From positions 1 through 62,420 of the forward strand of contig NZ_JAHKRN010000052.1 in assembly GCF_019396385.1 (NCBI RefSeq): a stretch of DNA of 62,420 bases, read 5' to 3'. The number at the start of each line of letters is the position of its first letter. Within the stretch, counting starts at the first letter, position 1. This document shows, one piece after another, positions 1-9,253 of the stretch. A program made the position numbers and the translations under genes. The notes under the pieces are model-generated. The model was not told the DNA's origin, did not search any database, and saw only the letters and a program-made list of their open reading frames with translations. This DNA is from Nonomuraea harbinensis. Its GTDB lineage: Bacteria > Actinomycetota > Actinomycetes > Streptosporangiales > Streptosporangiaceae.

Positions 1-472
1 TCGCGTACGGCTTGCGTTCACTCACCCGGCTATCTCAACACGTCCACGCTCACCAGCCGGGCATAACGCTACAGATTCACTCGATCACACTACGACATCA
101 CGGGCATAGGCTCACGGATCGTCCTCTAAGAGGGCCGCTTCGGGTGCGTCTTCCTGATACTCGCGCGCGGTCGTACGGAAGGGTCGGTAGCTGTACGGGC
201 GGCACGTCGGAGCCGGTAATCGGTCCCACCTTTCACATGGCCGCAGGTCGGGCTTCGGGATGCTTGTACTCCCGGTCGTACGGGCGCGGCGTGTTTGTGA
301 TTCGGCGCGGGGCTTGCCGTGCGGGCGGAGACGGCAAATGGGGCCGCGCGGGGGGTCGTGGGGTGAGTGCCGCGGGGGTTCTCAGGTCTGAGGTGGGTGA
401 CGGCCGTGCGGGGGGCGGGCGGCGGGGTGTGCCTTCAGTGAGCGCCGTAGGGGTTTCGCGGTGTGTGAGGGG
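1..472. other. No recognisable gene
   Basis: I see no convincing coding region here. Open frames exist only because GC-rich DNA has few stops, and none resembles a protein family. A 10-base direct repeat (GGTCGTACGG near 169 and 273) and a short CCTCT/AGAGG hairpin near 123-133 are the only structure noticed. The region is probably the 3' flank of the GAF gene plus the flank of a gene outside the window. Confidence 0.5.
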
Positions 473-1912
473 TCAAGGGGCGCGCAGGCGGGCGCGGGCG
501 GCGGCGGCGCGGGGGTCTGCCTGGGGGAGGCTGGAGGTGAGGCGTTCGAGGAGCTGGAAGTCCTCGCGGCCGTTCATCGTCTGGGCGTATGTCCACAGGT
601 CCTCGGGGGCGCCGCGCTGGAGGAGGCAGGTGCGTACCAGGACCTCCAGTTCGTCGCGCTCGCGGCGGATCTCGGGGGACTCGGAGCGGGCCAGCAGGGG
701 GCCGGGGTAGGCGCGGGCCACCAGGGAGGCGGGGTGGTCGGCGGCCAGGAGGCGGCGCAGGTCCAGGAAGTCGGCCTCGACGGGGCAGGCCAGGTGGTAG
801 GGCTTGGCGTCGATGGGGACGTCCAACTGGGTGCGCAGCCGGTGGATCTCGGCGCGGATGGTGACCGGGTTGCCGAGGTCGCCGTACAGGTGGAAGGAGA
901 GCTGCTCGGCCGTGAGGCCGCGCGGGTGGAGCGCCAGGATGGCGAGGATCTCGGCGTGGCGGAGGGAGAGCAGCACCTTGCGGCCGCCGACGATGGCCGT
1001 CGGCGGGCCGTCGCCGAGGAAGGTGAGGGCGAGCGCGGCGGGTGTGGAGGCGGTGTTGGAGGTGGCGCGCAGCAGGTATCCGTCGGAGAACGGCTCCAGG
1101 AGCGCGATCCGCCCGTCGCGCAGGATCATGCGCTCGCCGGTGACGGGAAGCTGGAGGCGCGGCCCGAGCTGGCCGCCGGGGTCGCCGGCGATGACCCGGC
1201 CGCCGGCGGAGAGCAGCACGGCGGGGCGGGCGCGGAGCGACTCGTAGCGGCGGCGCAGGGAATCGTCGTGGTCGCGCATGCGGAGCGCGAGCTGGGTCTC
1301 GGCCAGCTTCGCGGTGGCGGCCACGAGGGCGACGGTGGCGGGGTGGAGGCTGGGCGCGGTGCCGCTGACGTCGACGCAGCCGAGGAGCTGCCCGGTCTCC
1401 GGGTCGGTGATGGGGGCGGCGCTGCAGGACCAGACGCGCAGCACGCGCATGAGGTGCTCTTCGGAGTAGACGTGAACAGGCCGCCTGAGCGCGAGCGCGG
1501 TGCCGATGCCGTTGGTGCCGGCGGCCTCCTCGGCCCAGCGGTAGCCGCCGGCGAGGCCGACCTCGTCGGCGCGGCGCATGGTGGCGGTGTGGCCGTCGCG
1601 CCACAGCACGCGGCCCTCGCGGTCGGTGAGGACCATGATGTGCTCGCCCTCGTCCGCGACCGTGCGCAGGGTCTGCTTGATGAGCGGGAGCAGGGGCCGC
1701 AGGGGGTGGGTCTCGAACGCGTTCTTCACCTGCCCGGGGTCGTGGGCGGCGGGCGCGCCGGGGGCGTCGGGGTCGATGCCGGCGGCGAGCGAGCGGCGCC
1801 AGGAGTCGCGGATCAGCTTGCGCGGGCCTGCGGGAACCGGGGCGGCAGCGGTCACCACCTCGTGCGCGGCCTGCAGACGGCGGGAGTATGCGTCAAGGTG
1901 AGCGTAACTCAT
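473..1912 (-). CDS. GAF-domain transcriptional regulator (AcoR-like, without AAA+ module)
   Basis: A 479-residue cytoplasmic regulator. A GAF sensor domain occupies roughly residues 60-185 (motifs VLTDREGRVLW and EEAAGTNGIGTAL). A C-terminal winged-helix-like segment lies near 315-380 (LHPRGLTAEQLSFHLYGD, then a run ending EIHRLR). Proteins of this kind resemble the sensor half of sigma-54 activators such as AcoR but lack the AAA+ ATPase, and in actinomycetes they often control alcohol or aldehyde metabolism. The start at 1912 is chosen because GGAG precedes it at good spacing; an upstream in-frame ATG at 1948 has no ribosome-binding site. No target gene is adjacent. The family call is firm, the ligand unknown. 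Confidence 0.8.
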   Translation of the reverse strand: MSYAHLDAYSRRLQAAHEVVTAAAPVPAGPRKLIRDSWRRSLAAGIDPDAPGAPAAHDPGQVKNAFETHPLRPLLPLIKQTLRTVADEGEHIMVLTDREGRVLWRDGHTATMRRADEVGLAGGYRWAEEAAGTNGIGTALALRRPVHVYSEEHLMRVLRVWSCSAAPITDPETGQLLGCVDVSGTAPSLHPATVALVAATAKLAETQLALRMRDHDDSLRRRYESLRARPAVLLSAGGRVIAGDPGGQLGPRLQLPVTGERMILRDGRIALLEPFSDGYLLRATSNTASTPAALALTFLGDGPPTAIVGGRKVLLSLRHAEILAILALHPRGLTAEQLSFHLYGDLGNPVTIRAEIHRLRTQLDVPIDAKPYHLACPVEADFLDLRRLLAADHPASLVARAYPGPLLARSESPEIRRERDELEVLVRTCLLQRGAPEDLWTYAQTMNGREDFQLLERLTSSLPQADPRAAAARARLRAP

Positions 1913-2252
1913 CAGCCACTCCAAGTAATCGTCCCCTAGGGGGAGCATCCGCGTTGGGGTGCCGCCCGCGCAAGCAGTTCAGGGGATTGCCGAGGGTGAT
2001 TGAACGATAGCAACGTGTGTGCAACGTCACTGCCGCTAGCGTTCCGGCGTACCGCGTCGGCGTGGTGCGGCCGCTCCGGTCGACGCGATTGGCCGGGTCC
2101 CGGACGCTGGAGGGGGGCCGGGACCCGGCCAAGAAGATGTCCGGATTCACGGCCCGGGAGCGAAACACCTGCAAGCCTCCAGTACATGCCGAGGCCCAAA
2201 CACCGTAGGCTCGTGGCAGTCAAGAACGCGGAGCCACGAGGAGCGCACGACG
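1913..2252. promoter_or_regulatory. Divergent intergenic region between GAF regulator and ybaB
   Basis: 340 bases without a gene. A perfect palindrome CCCCTAGGGG at 1933-1942 lies about 20 bases upstream of the GAF start. A direct repeat GCAACGT at 2010-2016 and 2021-2027 is spaced 11 bases, about one helical turn, as expected for a regulator bound on one DNA face. TAGGCT at 2206-2211 is a plausible -10 for ybaB. No -35 box stands out. All assignments are inferred from pattern only. Confidence 0.4.
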
Positions 2253-2603
2253 GTGAACCCAGGGGATGTCAACCTGCAGCAGCTGCTGGAGCAGGCCCAG
2301 CTCATGCAGCAGCAGCTCGTGAGCGCCCAGCAGGAGCTCAACGACGCGCAGATCGAGGGCTCGGCCGGCGGCGGGATGGTCACCGCCGTCGTCAACGGCT
2401 CGGGCGAGCTGCTGGAGCTCAAGATCGATCCGAGTGTCATCGACGCCGGAGACGCGCAGGACACTGCCGACACGATCGCCGACCTGGTGATCGCCGCCGT
2501 GCGCGACGCCGTCAGGGCGGCCGGCGACCTGCAGCAGGAGAAGCTCGGGCCGCTGGCCCAAGGGCTGGGCGGCGGCGGCCTCGGCCAGCTGCCAGGGTTC
2601 TAG
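2253..2603 (+). CDS. YbaB/EbfC nucleoid-associated protein
   Basis: A 116-residue member of the YbaB/EbfC family, small dimeric DNA-binding proteins almost always encoded just upstream of recR. The helical N-terminus is glutamine-rich (LLEQAQLMQQQLVSAQQEL), followed by the diagnostic GGGMVTAVVNGSGELLELKI strand region and a glycine-rich tail. The GTG start at 2253 is preceded by GAGGAG. The next gene, recR, begins 2 bases after the stop, so the two are co-translated. Family members bind DNA without strong sequence preference and are linked to recombination and repair; the exact role is unsettled. Confidence 0.92.
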   Translation: MNPGDVNLQQLLEQAQLMQQQLVSAQQELNDAQIEGSAGGGMVTAVVNGSGELLELKIDPSVIDAGDAQDTADTIADLVIAAVRDAVRAAGDLQQEKLGPLAQGLGGGGLGQLPGF

Positions 2604-2605
2604 CG

Positions 2606-3205
2606 ATGTACGAAGGGGTCGTCCAGAACCTGATCGACGAGCTGGGCCTGCTGCCCGGCGTAGGTCCCAAGAGCGCGCAGCGCATCGCCTTCCACCTGCT
2701 GGCGGCCGACCCGGCCGACGTCAAGCGGCTGGCGCACGCGTTGCTGGAGGTCAAGGAGAAGGTCCGGTTCTGCCGGGTGTGCGGCAACGTGGCCTCCGAG
2801 GAGGAGTGCCGCATCTGCCGCGACCCGCGCCGCGACACTCACGTGATCTGCGTGGTGGAGGAGTCGAAGGACGTCGTCGCGATCGAGAAGACGCGCGAGT
2901 TCCGCGGCACCTACCACGTGCTCGGCGGTGCCATCAGCCCGATCGACGGTGTCGGCCCCGACGACCTGCGGATTCGCGAGCTTATGACCCGGCTGGCCGA
3001 CGGCCGGGTGACGGAGCTCATCCTCGCCACAGACCCCAATCTCGAGGGTGAGGCGACGGCTACCTACCTTGCCCGTCTGGTCAAGCCGATGGGTGTGAAA
3101 GTGACACGACTGGCCAGCGGTCTGCCCGTGGGCGGTGATCTCGAGTACGCCGACGAGGTGACCTTGGGCCGCGCGTTCGAAGGACGGAGGCTGCTGGATG
3201 TCTGA
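2606..3205 (+). CDS. recR: Recombination mediator RecR
   Basis: 199 residues, the normal RecR length. With RecO it loads RecA on SSB-coated single-stranded DNA in gap repair. Visible in order: a helix-hairpin-helix (GLLPGVGPKSAQRIAFHLL, residues 13-32), a four-cysteine zinc finger (C56, C59, C68, C71 in FCRVC and ECRIC), and a Toprim domain (HVICVVEESKDVVAIE onward, with LILATDPNLEGEATA). The ATG at 2606 gives the canonical MYEGVVQNLI N-terminus. Its last 8 bases overlap the DUF5063 gene, which suggests translational coupling. Confidence 0.97.
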   Translation: MYEGVVQNLIDELGLLPGVGPKSAQRIAFHLLAADPADVKRLAHALLEVKEKVRFCRVCGNVASEEECRICRDPRRDTHVICVVEESKDVVAIEKTREFRGTYHVLGGAISPIDGVGPDDLRIRELMTRLADGRVTELILATDPNLEGEATATYLARLVKPMGVKVTRLASGLPVGGDLEYADEVTLGRAFEGRRLLDV

Positions 3206-3728
3206 CGAGTGGGGAGCGCTGGCGGAGGAGATCGCCGGTCACGCGCAGAACTACGTCGACGGCCTGGCGAGGGTCGCGGGCGGCGAGGGGGGCGACGCCA
3301 TCTGGTCGCTGCTCCTGGTCGAGGTCGCCCAGGTGAGCCTGGCGGGCGCCAAGCTCGGCGCCAACCGCGACGTGATCCTCTCGGGCAACTACGAACCGCC
3401 GCTGAGCGAGGATCCCGACATCGACGGGGTGCGCACGGCCCTGGCCGAGCGGCTCGGCCCGGTCGACGACTACGCCGAGGTGTTCGACCCGTACAAGGAC
3501 ACCGGGGTGACTCCCTACCGTCTGTCCGACGACCTGACGGCGGTGGCCGCCGATCTCATCCACGGACTGCGCCACTATCAGGCGGGCCGGCCGCACGAGG
3601 CGCTGTGGTGGTGGCAATACTCCTACTTCAACACCTGGGGCAACCACGCGGGCGCGGCCATGCGCGCGCTGCAGGCCCTGGCCGCGCACTCGCGGCTCGA
3701 CGTGGCGGAAGAGGTCACGACCGGGTAG
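3198..3728 (+). CDS. DUF5063 domain protein
   Basis: A 176-residue cytoplasmic protein of the DUF5063 family, found mainly in actinobacteria directly after recR. There is no signal peptide or membrane segment. A conserved tryptophan/aromatic run (HEALWWWQYSYFNTWGNHAG) near residues 133-152 and acidic helices are visible. The start overlaps the recR stop by 8 bases and reads through a different frame, so expression is probably tied to recR. No function is established; linkage to RecR hints at a repair role but this is guilt by association. Confidence 0.85.
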   Translation: MSDEWGALAEEIAGHAQNYVDGLARVAGGEGGDAIWSLLLVEVAQVSLAGAKLGANRDVILSGNYEPPLSEDPDIDGVRTALAERLGPVDDYAEVFDPYKDTGVTPYRLSDDLTAVAADLIHGLRHYQAGRPHEALWWWQYSYFNTWGNHAGAAMRALQALAAHSRLDVAEEVTTG

Positions 3729-3811
3729 GTGTCCACATAGTGGCTGGCACATCAGTGGCATGAGACGTCCCAAGTAGACTGGGCTTTCACAGTCCAGATC
3801 GGGAGACTCTC

Positions 3812-5082
<1,271 letters not shown>

Positions 5083-5086
<4 letters not shown>

Positions 5087-6141
5087 GCAGACCCAATCTG
5101 GCCCTGATCGGCGCGACCGGTGCCGTGGGCACCGTCATGCGCGACATCGTCTCGTCGCGTGACGACGTCTGGGGCGAGGTCCGCCTGGTCGCCTCCCCGC
5201 GCTCGGCGGGCAAGGTGCTTCGGGTCCGCGGCGAGGACGTCGTCGTGCGGGCGCTCGCGCCCGAGGTGTTCGACGGCATCGACATCGCCATCTTCGACGT
5301 GCCCGACGAGGTGTCGGCCGAGTGGGTGCCGATCGCCGCGGAGCGGGGCGCGATCGTGATCGACAAGTCCGGCACGTTCCGGATGGACCCCGACGTCCCG
5401 CTGGTGGTGCCGGAGGTCAACCCGCACGACGCGCGCCAGCGCCCGCGCAACATCATCTCGACGCCCAACTGCACCACGCTGTCGATGATGGCGGCCATGG
5501 GCGCCCTGCACGCCGAGTACGGCCTCCAGGAGCTCGTGGTGGCCTCCTACCAGGCGGTGTCCGGCGCCGGCGTGGCGGGCTCGGCAAGGCTCTACGACGA
5601 GGTCGAGGCGCTGGCCGGCGACCGGTCGATCGGCCAGGCGGCGGGCGACGTGCGCAAGGCGCTGGCCAACAAGCTGCCTGACGACTCGCCGTTCCCCGCG
5701 CCCGTCGCGTTCAACGTGGTGCCGTGGGCGGGCTCCTACAAGGACGGTGGCTGGGCCTCGGAGGAGCTCAAGCTCCGCAACGAGTCCCGCAAGATCCTCG
5801 GCATCCCCGGCCTGAAGGTCTCCGCGACCTGCGTCCGGGTGCCGGTGATCACCACCCACTCGCTGGCGGTGCACGCGCGCTTCGAGCGCGAGATCACGGT
5901 GGCCGACGCGCACCGGGTGCTGGAGGCGGCGCCGACGGTGGTCCTCATGGACGACCCCGCCAACGGCGTCTTCCCCACTCCGGCCGACGTCGTCGGCACC
6001 GACCCGACCTATGTCGGCCGGGTCCGCCAGGCGGTCGACTTCCCCAACACGCTCGACCTGTTCGTCTGCGGTGACAACCTCCGCAAGGGCGCCGCGCTGA
6101 ACGCGGCCGAGATCGCGGAGCTGGTCGCCGCCGAGTTCTGA
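5083..6141 (+). CDS. asd: Aspartate-semialdehyde dehydrogenase
   Basis: 352 residues. Reduces aspartyl phosphate to aspartate semialdehyde with NADPH, the step after aspartokinase. Visible: N-terminal dinucleotide motif (ALIGATGAVGTVMRD), catalytic cysteine at about residue 130 in STPNCTTLSMMAAM, and the substrate/His region RVPVITTHSLAVHARFE. Starts inside the aspartokinase stop (ATGA), so the two are translationally coupled and probably made in fixed ratio. No oddities were seen, and length is normal for the actinobacterial enzyme. Confidence 0.96.
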
Positions 6142-6165
6142 CCGAGCGGCCGGGGTACGGGCCCG

Positions 6166-7017
6166 TCACCTGAAGAGGATGTCCCAGTGGTCGCCCTCGT
6201 CGGCGAAGACGGTGCCTGACGGCGAACGGTACAACCGGGCGCCGTCACCCCGCACCCCGGCCGGTTCGGCGGTCTTCTTGATGTAGCGGTCGATGCACTT
6301 GTTGTGCCCGATGTCGAGCTTGTGGCCGCTGCCGTGGCTGAAGCGGCCGGGCGCGTGCCCGGTCTCGGTGCCGCCGGTGACGGTGACGGAGCAGCCGCTG
6401 CGCTTCTTGAGCTGTACCATCCGCTGCACGGTCGCGGTGCGTACGGATTCGAGCGAGGTGCAGTGGCGGACGTGCCGGTTCGCGCAGCCGCCCGACGAGG
6501 TCCAGCGCAGGCCGGCCTGCTTGAGCCAGCGGGTGGCGTGGCTGTGCGACAGGTGCATGGTCGCGTACCTGGGCTTGACCCGGGCCAGCTTCACGCGCCG
6601 TTTGCCGCGGCTGTCGGTGCCCTCCAGCGCCTCGTGGGCCCGGGACCGCCAGTCTGCTTCGTAGTCGTGCCACCTGGTCCTGTGGGCCGGTGGGCCCGCG
6701 CGGTAGCCGGACCAGCCGATGTCCCGGACGTGCCGTCCGGCTTCGCGGATCCGGTGCGCGGCATGCTCGTGGCGAGGGGCCAGCGAGCGGGCGCCGCCGT
6801 ACGTCCAGTCCAGGCCGTCGTTTCTGCTCTCGAGTGAGTCGATCCAGCGGGGAGCCTTGAACGCGTCCTCGATGCGAATGATCGGCACCAGCTCCTCTCC
6901 CAGGTCCTTACCGGGAGGGATCGGAGTGGCTGAGGCGGCGGTGGCCATGGCGATTATGGAAGTTTCTATAGCAAAGAGCGCGACCACGCAGAGCCGCACT
7001 GTCCTACGTATCCACAT
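6166..7017 (-). CDS. Secreted peptidase M15-like (D-Ala-D-Ala carboxypeptidase-type fold)
   Basis: 283 residues. A signal peptide covers about residues 1-31 (MWIRRTVRLCVVALFAIETS, then an Ala-rich end at SATP). The C-terminal third has the metal-site pattern of M15 peptidases: H-x2-G-x3-D in FSHGSGHKLDI near residue 226, and E-x2-HWD in EGDHWDIL near the C-terminus. Four cysteines lie in the mature part, allowing two disulfides. The start at 7017 is chosen because it exposes the signal peptide and has AAAGG upstream; longer in-frame starts would bury it. M15 enzymes cut peptidoglycan peptides; the substrate here is unproven. Convergent with asd, 24 bases apart. Confidence 0.7.
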   Translation of the reverse strand: MWIRRTVRLCVVALFAIETSIIAMATAASATPIPPGKDLGEELVPIIRIEDAFKAPRWIDSLESRNDGLDWTYGGARSLAPRHEHAAHRIREAGRHVRDIGWSGYRAGPPAHRTRWHDYEADWRSRAHEALEGTDSRGKRRVKLARVKPRYATMHLSHSHATRWLKQAGLRWTSSGGCANRHVRHCTSLESVRTATVQRMVQLKKRSGCSVTVTGGTETGHAPGRFSHGSGHKLDIGHNKCIDRYIKKTAEPAGVRGDGARLYRSPSGTVFADEGDHWDILFR

Positions 7018-7163
7018 GTCTGTGCCTTTTCGCGGAATAGCCCTTCCGCTGGAATCATCAATCCCACGCTTCACACGAGATGACCCCTGTCTCAGCGGCA
7101 TCTTTGCCCTGTGTCTGCGATCACCGTGCGGGTTCATGACCTAACCCGGCATCAAGCCGTAAA

Positions 7164-7841
7164 GTGACGAACGTGGCCGAAGCCCGAAACCGAGGATCGG
7201 AGAGCACCCGGGAGGTCATCGTCGCGACGGCCCTCAGGCTGTTCCGGGAGCGTGGCTTCGAGGCGACGACGATGCGGGCCATCGCCGCCGAGGCCGGGGT
7301 GTCGGTGGGCAACGCCTACTACTACTTCGACAGCAAGGAAGCGCTGGTCCAGGCGTACTACGACCGCGCCCAGGCCGAGCACGAGGAGGCCTGCGCGGAG
7401 TTGCTGGCCACCGAGCGCGCCTTCGCGGCCCGCCTGAGTGGCGTGCTGCGGGAGTGGGTACGGGTCTCGGAGCCGTACCACGCGTTCGCCGTCAAGTTTT
7501 TCAAGCACGCGGCCGAGCCGGCCAACCCGCTCAGCCCGTTCAGCGCCCAGTCCTCCCCGGCCAGGGAGGCGTCGATCGCCATCTACCGTCAGGTGGTCGA
7601 GGGCGCGGCCGACCGCATGGACGCAGAGCTGCGCGAGGAGCTGCCCGAGCTGCTCTGGTTGCTGTCGATGGGCATGGTGCTGTTCTGGGTGCACGACACC
7701 TCGCCGGGGTGCGCGCGCACGTACCGGCTGATCGAGGTGACCGTGCCGCTGGTCGACCGGCTGGTGGGGATGTCGCACCTGCCGGGGCTGCGCGGCATCA
7801 CCAAGGACTTCATCGCCGCGATGCACGAGCTCAGGGCATAG
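7164..7841 (+). CDS. TetR-family regulator
   Basis: 225 residues. The N-terminal helix-turn-helix is typical (FRERGFEATTMRAIAAEAG, then VSVGNAYYYFDSKEAL), followed by a divergent ligand-binding domain. GTG start at 7164; another GTG 9 bases later is possible. The stop is 33 bases before the downstream oxidoreductase start, and a perfect palindrome fills that gap, so this protein most likely represses the enzyme gene and perhaps itself is read from the same unit. The ligand is unknown. Confidence 0.88.
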   Translation: MTNVAEARNRGSESTREVIVATALRLFRERGFEATTMRAIAAEAGVSVGNAYYYFDSKEALVQAYYDRAQAEHEEACAELLATERAFAARLSGVLREWVRVSEPYHAFAVKFFKHAAEPANPLSPFSAQSSPAREASIAIYRQVVEGAADRMDAELREELPELLWLLSMGMVLFWVHDTSPGCARTYRLIEVTVPLVDRLVGMSHLPGLRGITKDFIAAMHELRA

Positions 7842-7849
7842 GCGTACCA

Positions 7850-7865
7850 CATACCGATTGGTATG
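7850..7865. promoter_or_regulatory. TetR operator, CATACC-GATT-GGTATG
   Basis: A perfect 16-base inverted repeat with 6-base arms in the gap between the TetR and oxidoreductase genes. TATGGT at its right edge (7862-7867) could be a -10, so bound repressor would block transcription start of the enzyme gene. Assignment to the neighbouring TetR is by position and operator style. Confidence 0.7.
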
Positions 7866-7874
7866 GTGCGGTGC

Positions 7875-8831
7875 ATGACGCAGAACTGGGGCATGACCAT
7901 TCCCTTCTACGACCGTTCGCTCGCCGCGTCGAAGGAGCTGATCGAGGAGCTGCCGTCGCTCGGTTACACCGATCTGTGGTCCGCGGAGGTGAACGGCGCC
8001 GACGGGTTCACGCCCCTGGCCCTGGCCTCGCAGTGGGCCCCGGGAACGCGGCTCGGCAGCGCGATCGTGCCCGTCTCGACGCGCGGCCCCGGCCTGCTGG
8101 CGATGTCCGCCGCGACGCTGGCCGACCTGGCGCCGGAGCGGTTCGTGCTGGGCATCGGCTCGTCCTCGCCGGCCATCGTGGAGCGCTGGAACGCGATGGA
8201 GTTCACCAAGCCGTACGCGCGCACCCGCGACACCCTGCGCTTCCTGCGGGCCGCCCTGGCCGGCGAGAAGGTGTCGGAGACGTACGAGACGTTCGCGGTC
8301 AAGGGGTTCAAGCTGGAGCGGGCGCCGAAGGTCGCGCCGAAGATCGTGCTCGCCGCCCTCCGGCCCCGGATGCTCCGGCTGGCCGCCGAGGAGGCCGACG
8401 GCGCGATCACGAACTGGCTCTCGCCCGACGACGTGCGCAAGGTCCGCGCGGAGGTCCGGCCGGAGACCGAGCTGATCGCCCGCTTGTTCGTCTGCGTCAG
8501 CGAGGACGCGGACGCGGTACGCGAACGCGGGCGCTGGATGCTGGCCAGCTACCTTACGGTGCCCGCCTACGCGGCCTTCCACGACTGGCTGGGCCGCGGC
8601 GAGCAGCTGCGGCCGCTGCACGAGGCGTGGGCCGCCGGCGACCGCAAGGCCGCGCTCCAGGCCATCCCGGACGAGGTCGTCGACGCGCTCATCGTGCACG
8701 GCGACGCGGCCACCTGCCGGGCCAGGATCCAGGAGTACGTGGACAACGGCCTCGACACGCCCGTGCTCGCGCCCATCCCCGGCGAGACCCCGATCGCCCA
8801 GGCCGTCCGGGACCTCGCGCCGAAAGCCTGA
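7875..8831 (+). CDS. LLM-class F420-dependent oxidoreductase
   Basis: 318 residues, bacterial luciferase-like TIM-barrel family. N-terminus MTIPFYDRSLAASKE; GYTDLWSAEVNGADGFTPLA, APGTRLGSAIVPVSTRGP and PERFVLGIGSSSPAIVERW are characteristic of F420-dependent members of this superfamily. The start at 7875 is preferred over an in-frame ATG at 7863 because 7863 lies inside the operator. There is no clear Shine-Dalgarno, so the mRNA may be leaderless. F420 rather than FMN is inferred from the closest family style and actinobacterial context. Substrate unknown. Confidence 0.85.
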   Translation: MTQNWGMTIPFYDRSLAASKELIEELPSLGYTDLWSAEVNGADGFTPLALASQWAPGTRLGSAIVPVSTRGPGLLAMSAATLADLAPERFVLGIGSSSPAIVERWNAMEFTKPYARTRDTLRFLRAALAGEKVSETYETFAVKGFKLERAPKVAPKIVLAALRPRMLRLAAEEADGAITNWLSPDDVRKVRAEVRPETELIARLFVCVSEDADAVRERGRWMLASYLTVPAYAAFHDWLGRGEQLRPLHEAWAAGDRKAALQAIPDEVVDALIVHGDAATCRARIQEYVDNGLDTPVLAPIPGETPIAQAVRDLAPKA

Positions 8832-8893
8832 TCGTTAGGAACCAATCCCCGTGGGTAACACGTTATGTCGTGAAACCGGGGTAAGGGGATCAC

Positions 8894-9253
8894 ATGAAGC
8901 CGAAACCAGCACGCGCCGCCGCGGTCTATCGGACGTACCGCGAAGTGAGCAAGCCGGGCTCCCCGTCCTTCATGACGAGGGTGCGGGCGATCCCGCGCAT
9001 GATCGGCGACGTGATGCGCGGCCGGTACGACGGGCTGGGCAAGGGCAAGCTGGGGCTCATGGCGATGGGCGTGGTCTACATGATCTCGCCCATCGACCTG
9101 GTGCCCGACTTCCTCGTCCTGATCGGGGTCGCCGACGACTTCGGGGTGTTCCTGTGGCTGATGGCGTCGCTGCTCGGGGAGAGCGGCCGCTACGTCGACT
9201 GGGAGCGCAAGGTCGTCACCGGGCACGTGGAGGCCCGGCCGCAGGAAGGCTAG
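8894..9253 (+). CDS. DUF1232 (YkvA-like) membrane protein
   Basis: 119 residues. A central hydrophobic stretch with the family signature VVYMISPIDLVPDFL around residues 60-75 is followed by a second hydrophobic helix (DDFGVFLWLMASLL). The N-terminus is basic and cytoplasmic. DUF1232 proteins are small membrane proteins without assigned function. The ATG at 8894 follows AAGGGGATCAC. The last 4 bases overlap the 3' end of the convergent amidohydrolase gene. Confidence 0.85.
   Translation: MKPKPARAAAVYRTYREVSKPGSPSFMTRVRAIPRMIGDVMRGRYDGLGKGKLGLMAMGVVYMISPIDLVPDFLVLIGVADDFGVFLWLMASLLGESGRYVDWERKVVTGHVEARPQEG

Noticed and set aside
12..710. Open frames across the first 700 bases
   Set aside because: Arg/Gly/Ser-rich translations with no motifs; part overlaps the well-supported GAF gene on the other strand.
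3729..3737. Single DnaA-box-like GTGTCCACA upstream of aspartokinase
   Set aside because: One isolated nonamer with a mismatch is expected by chance.
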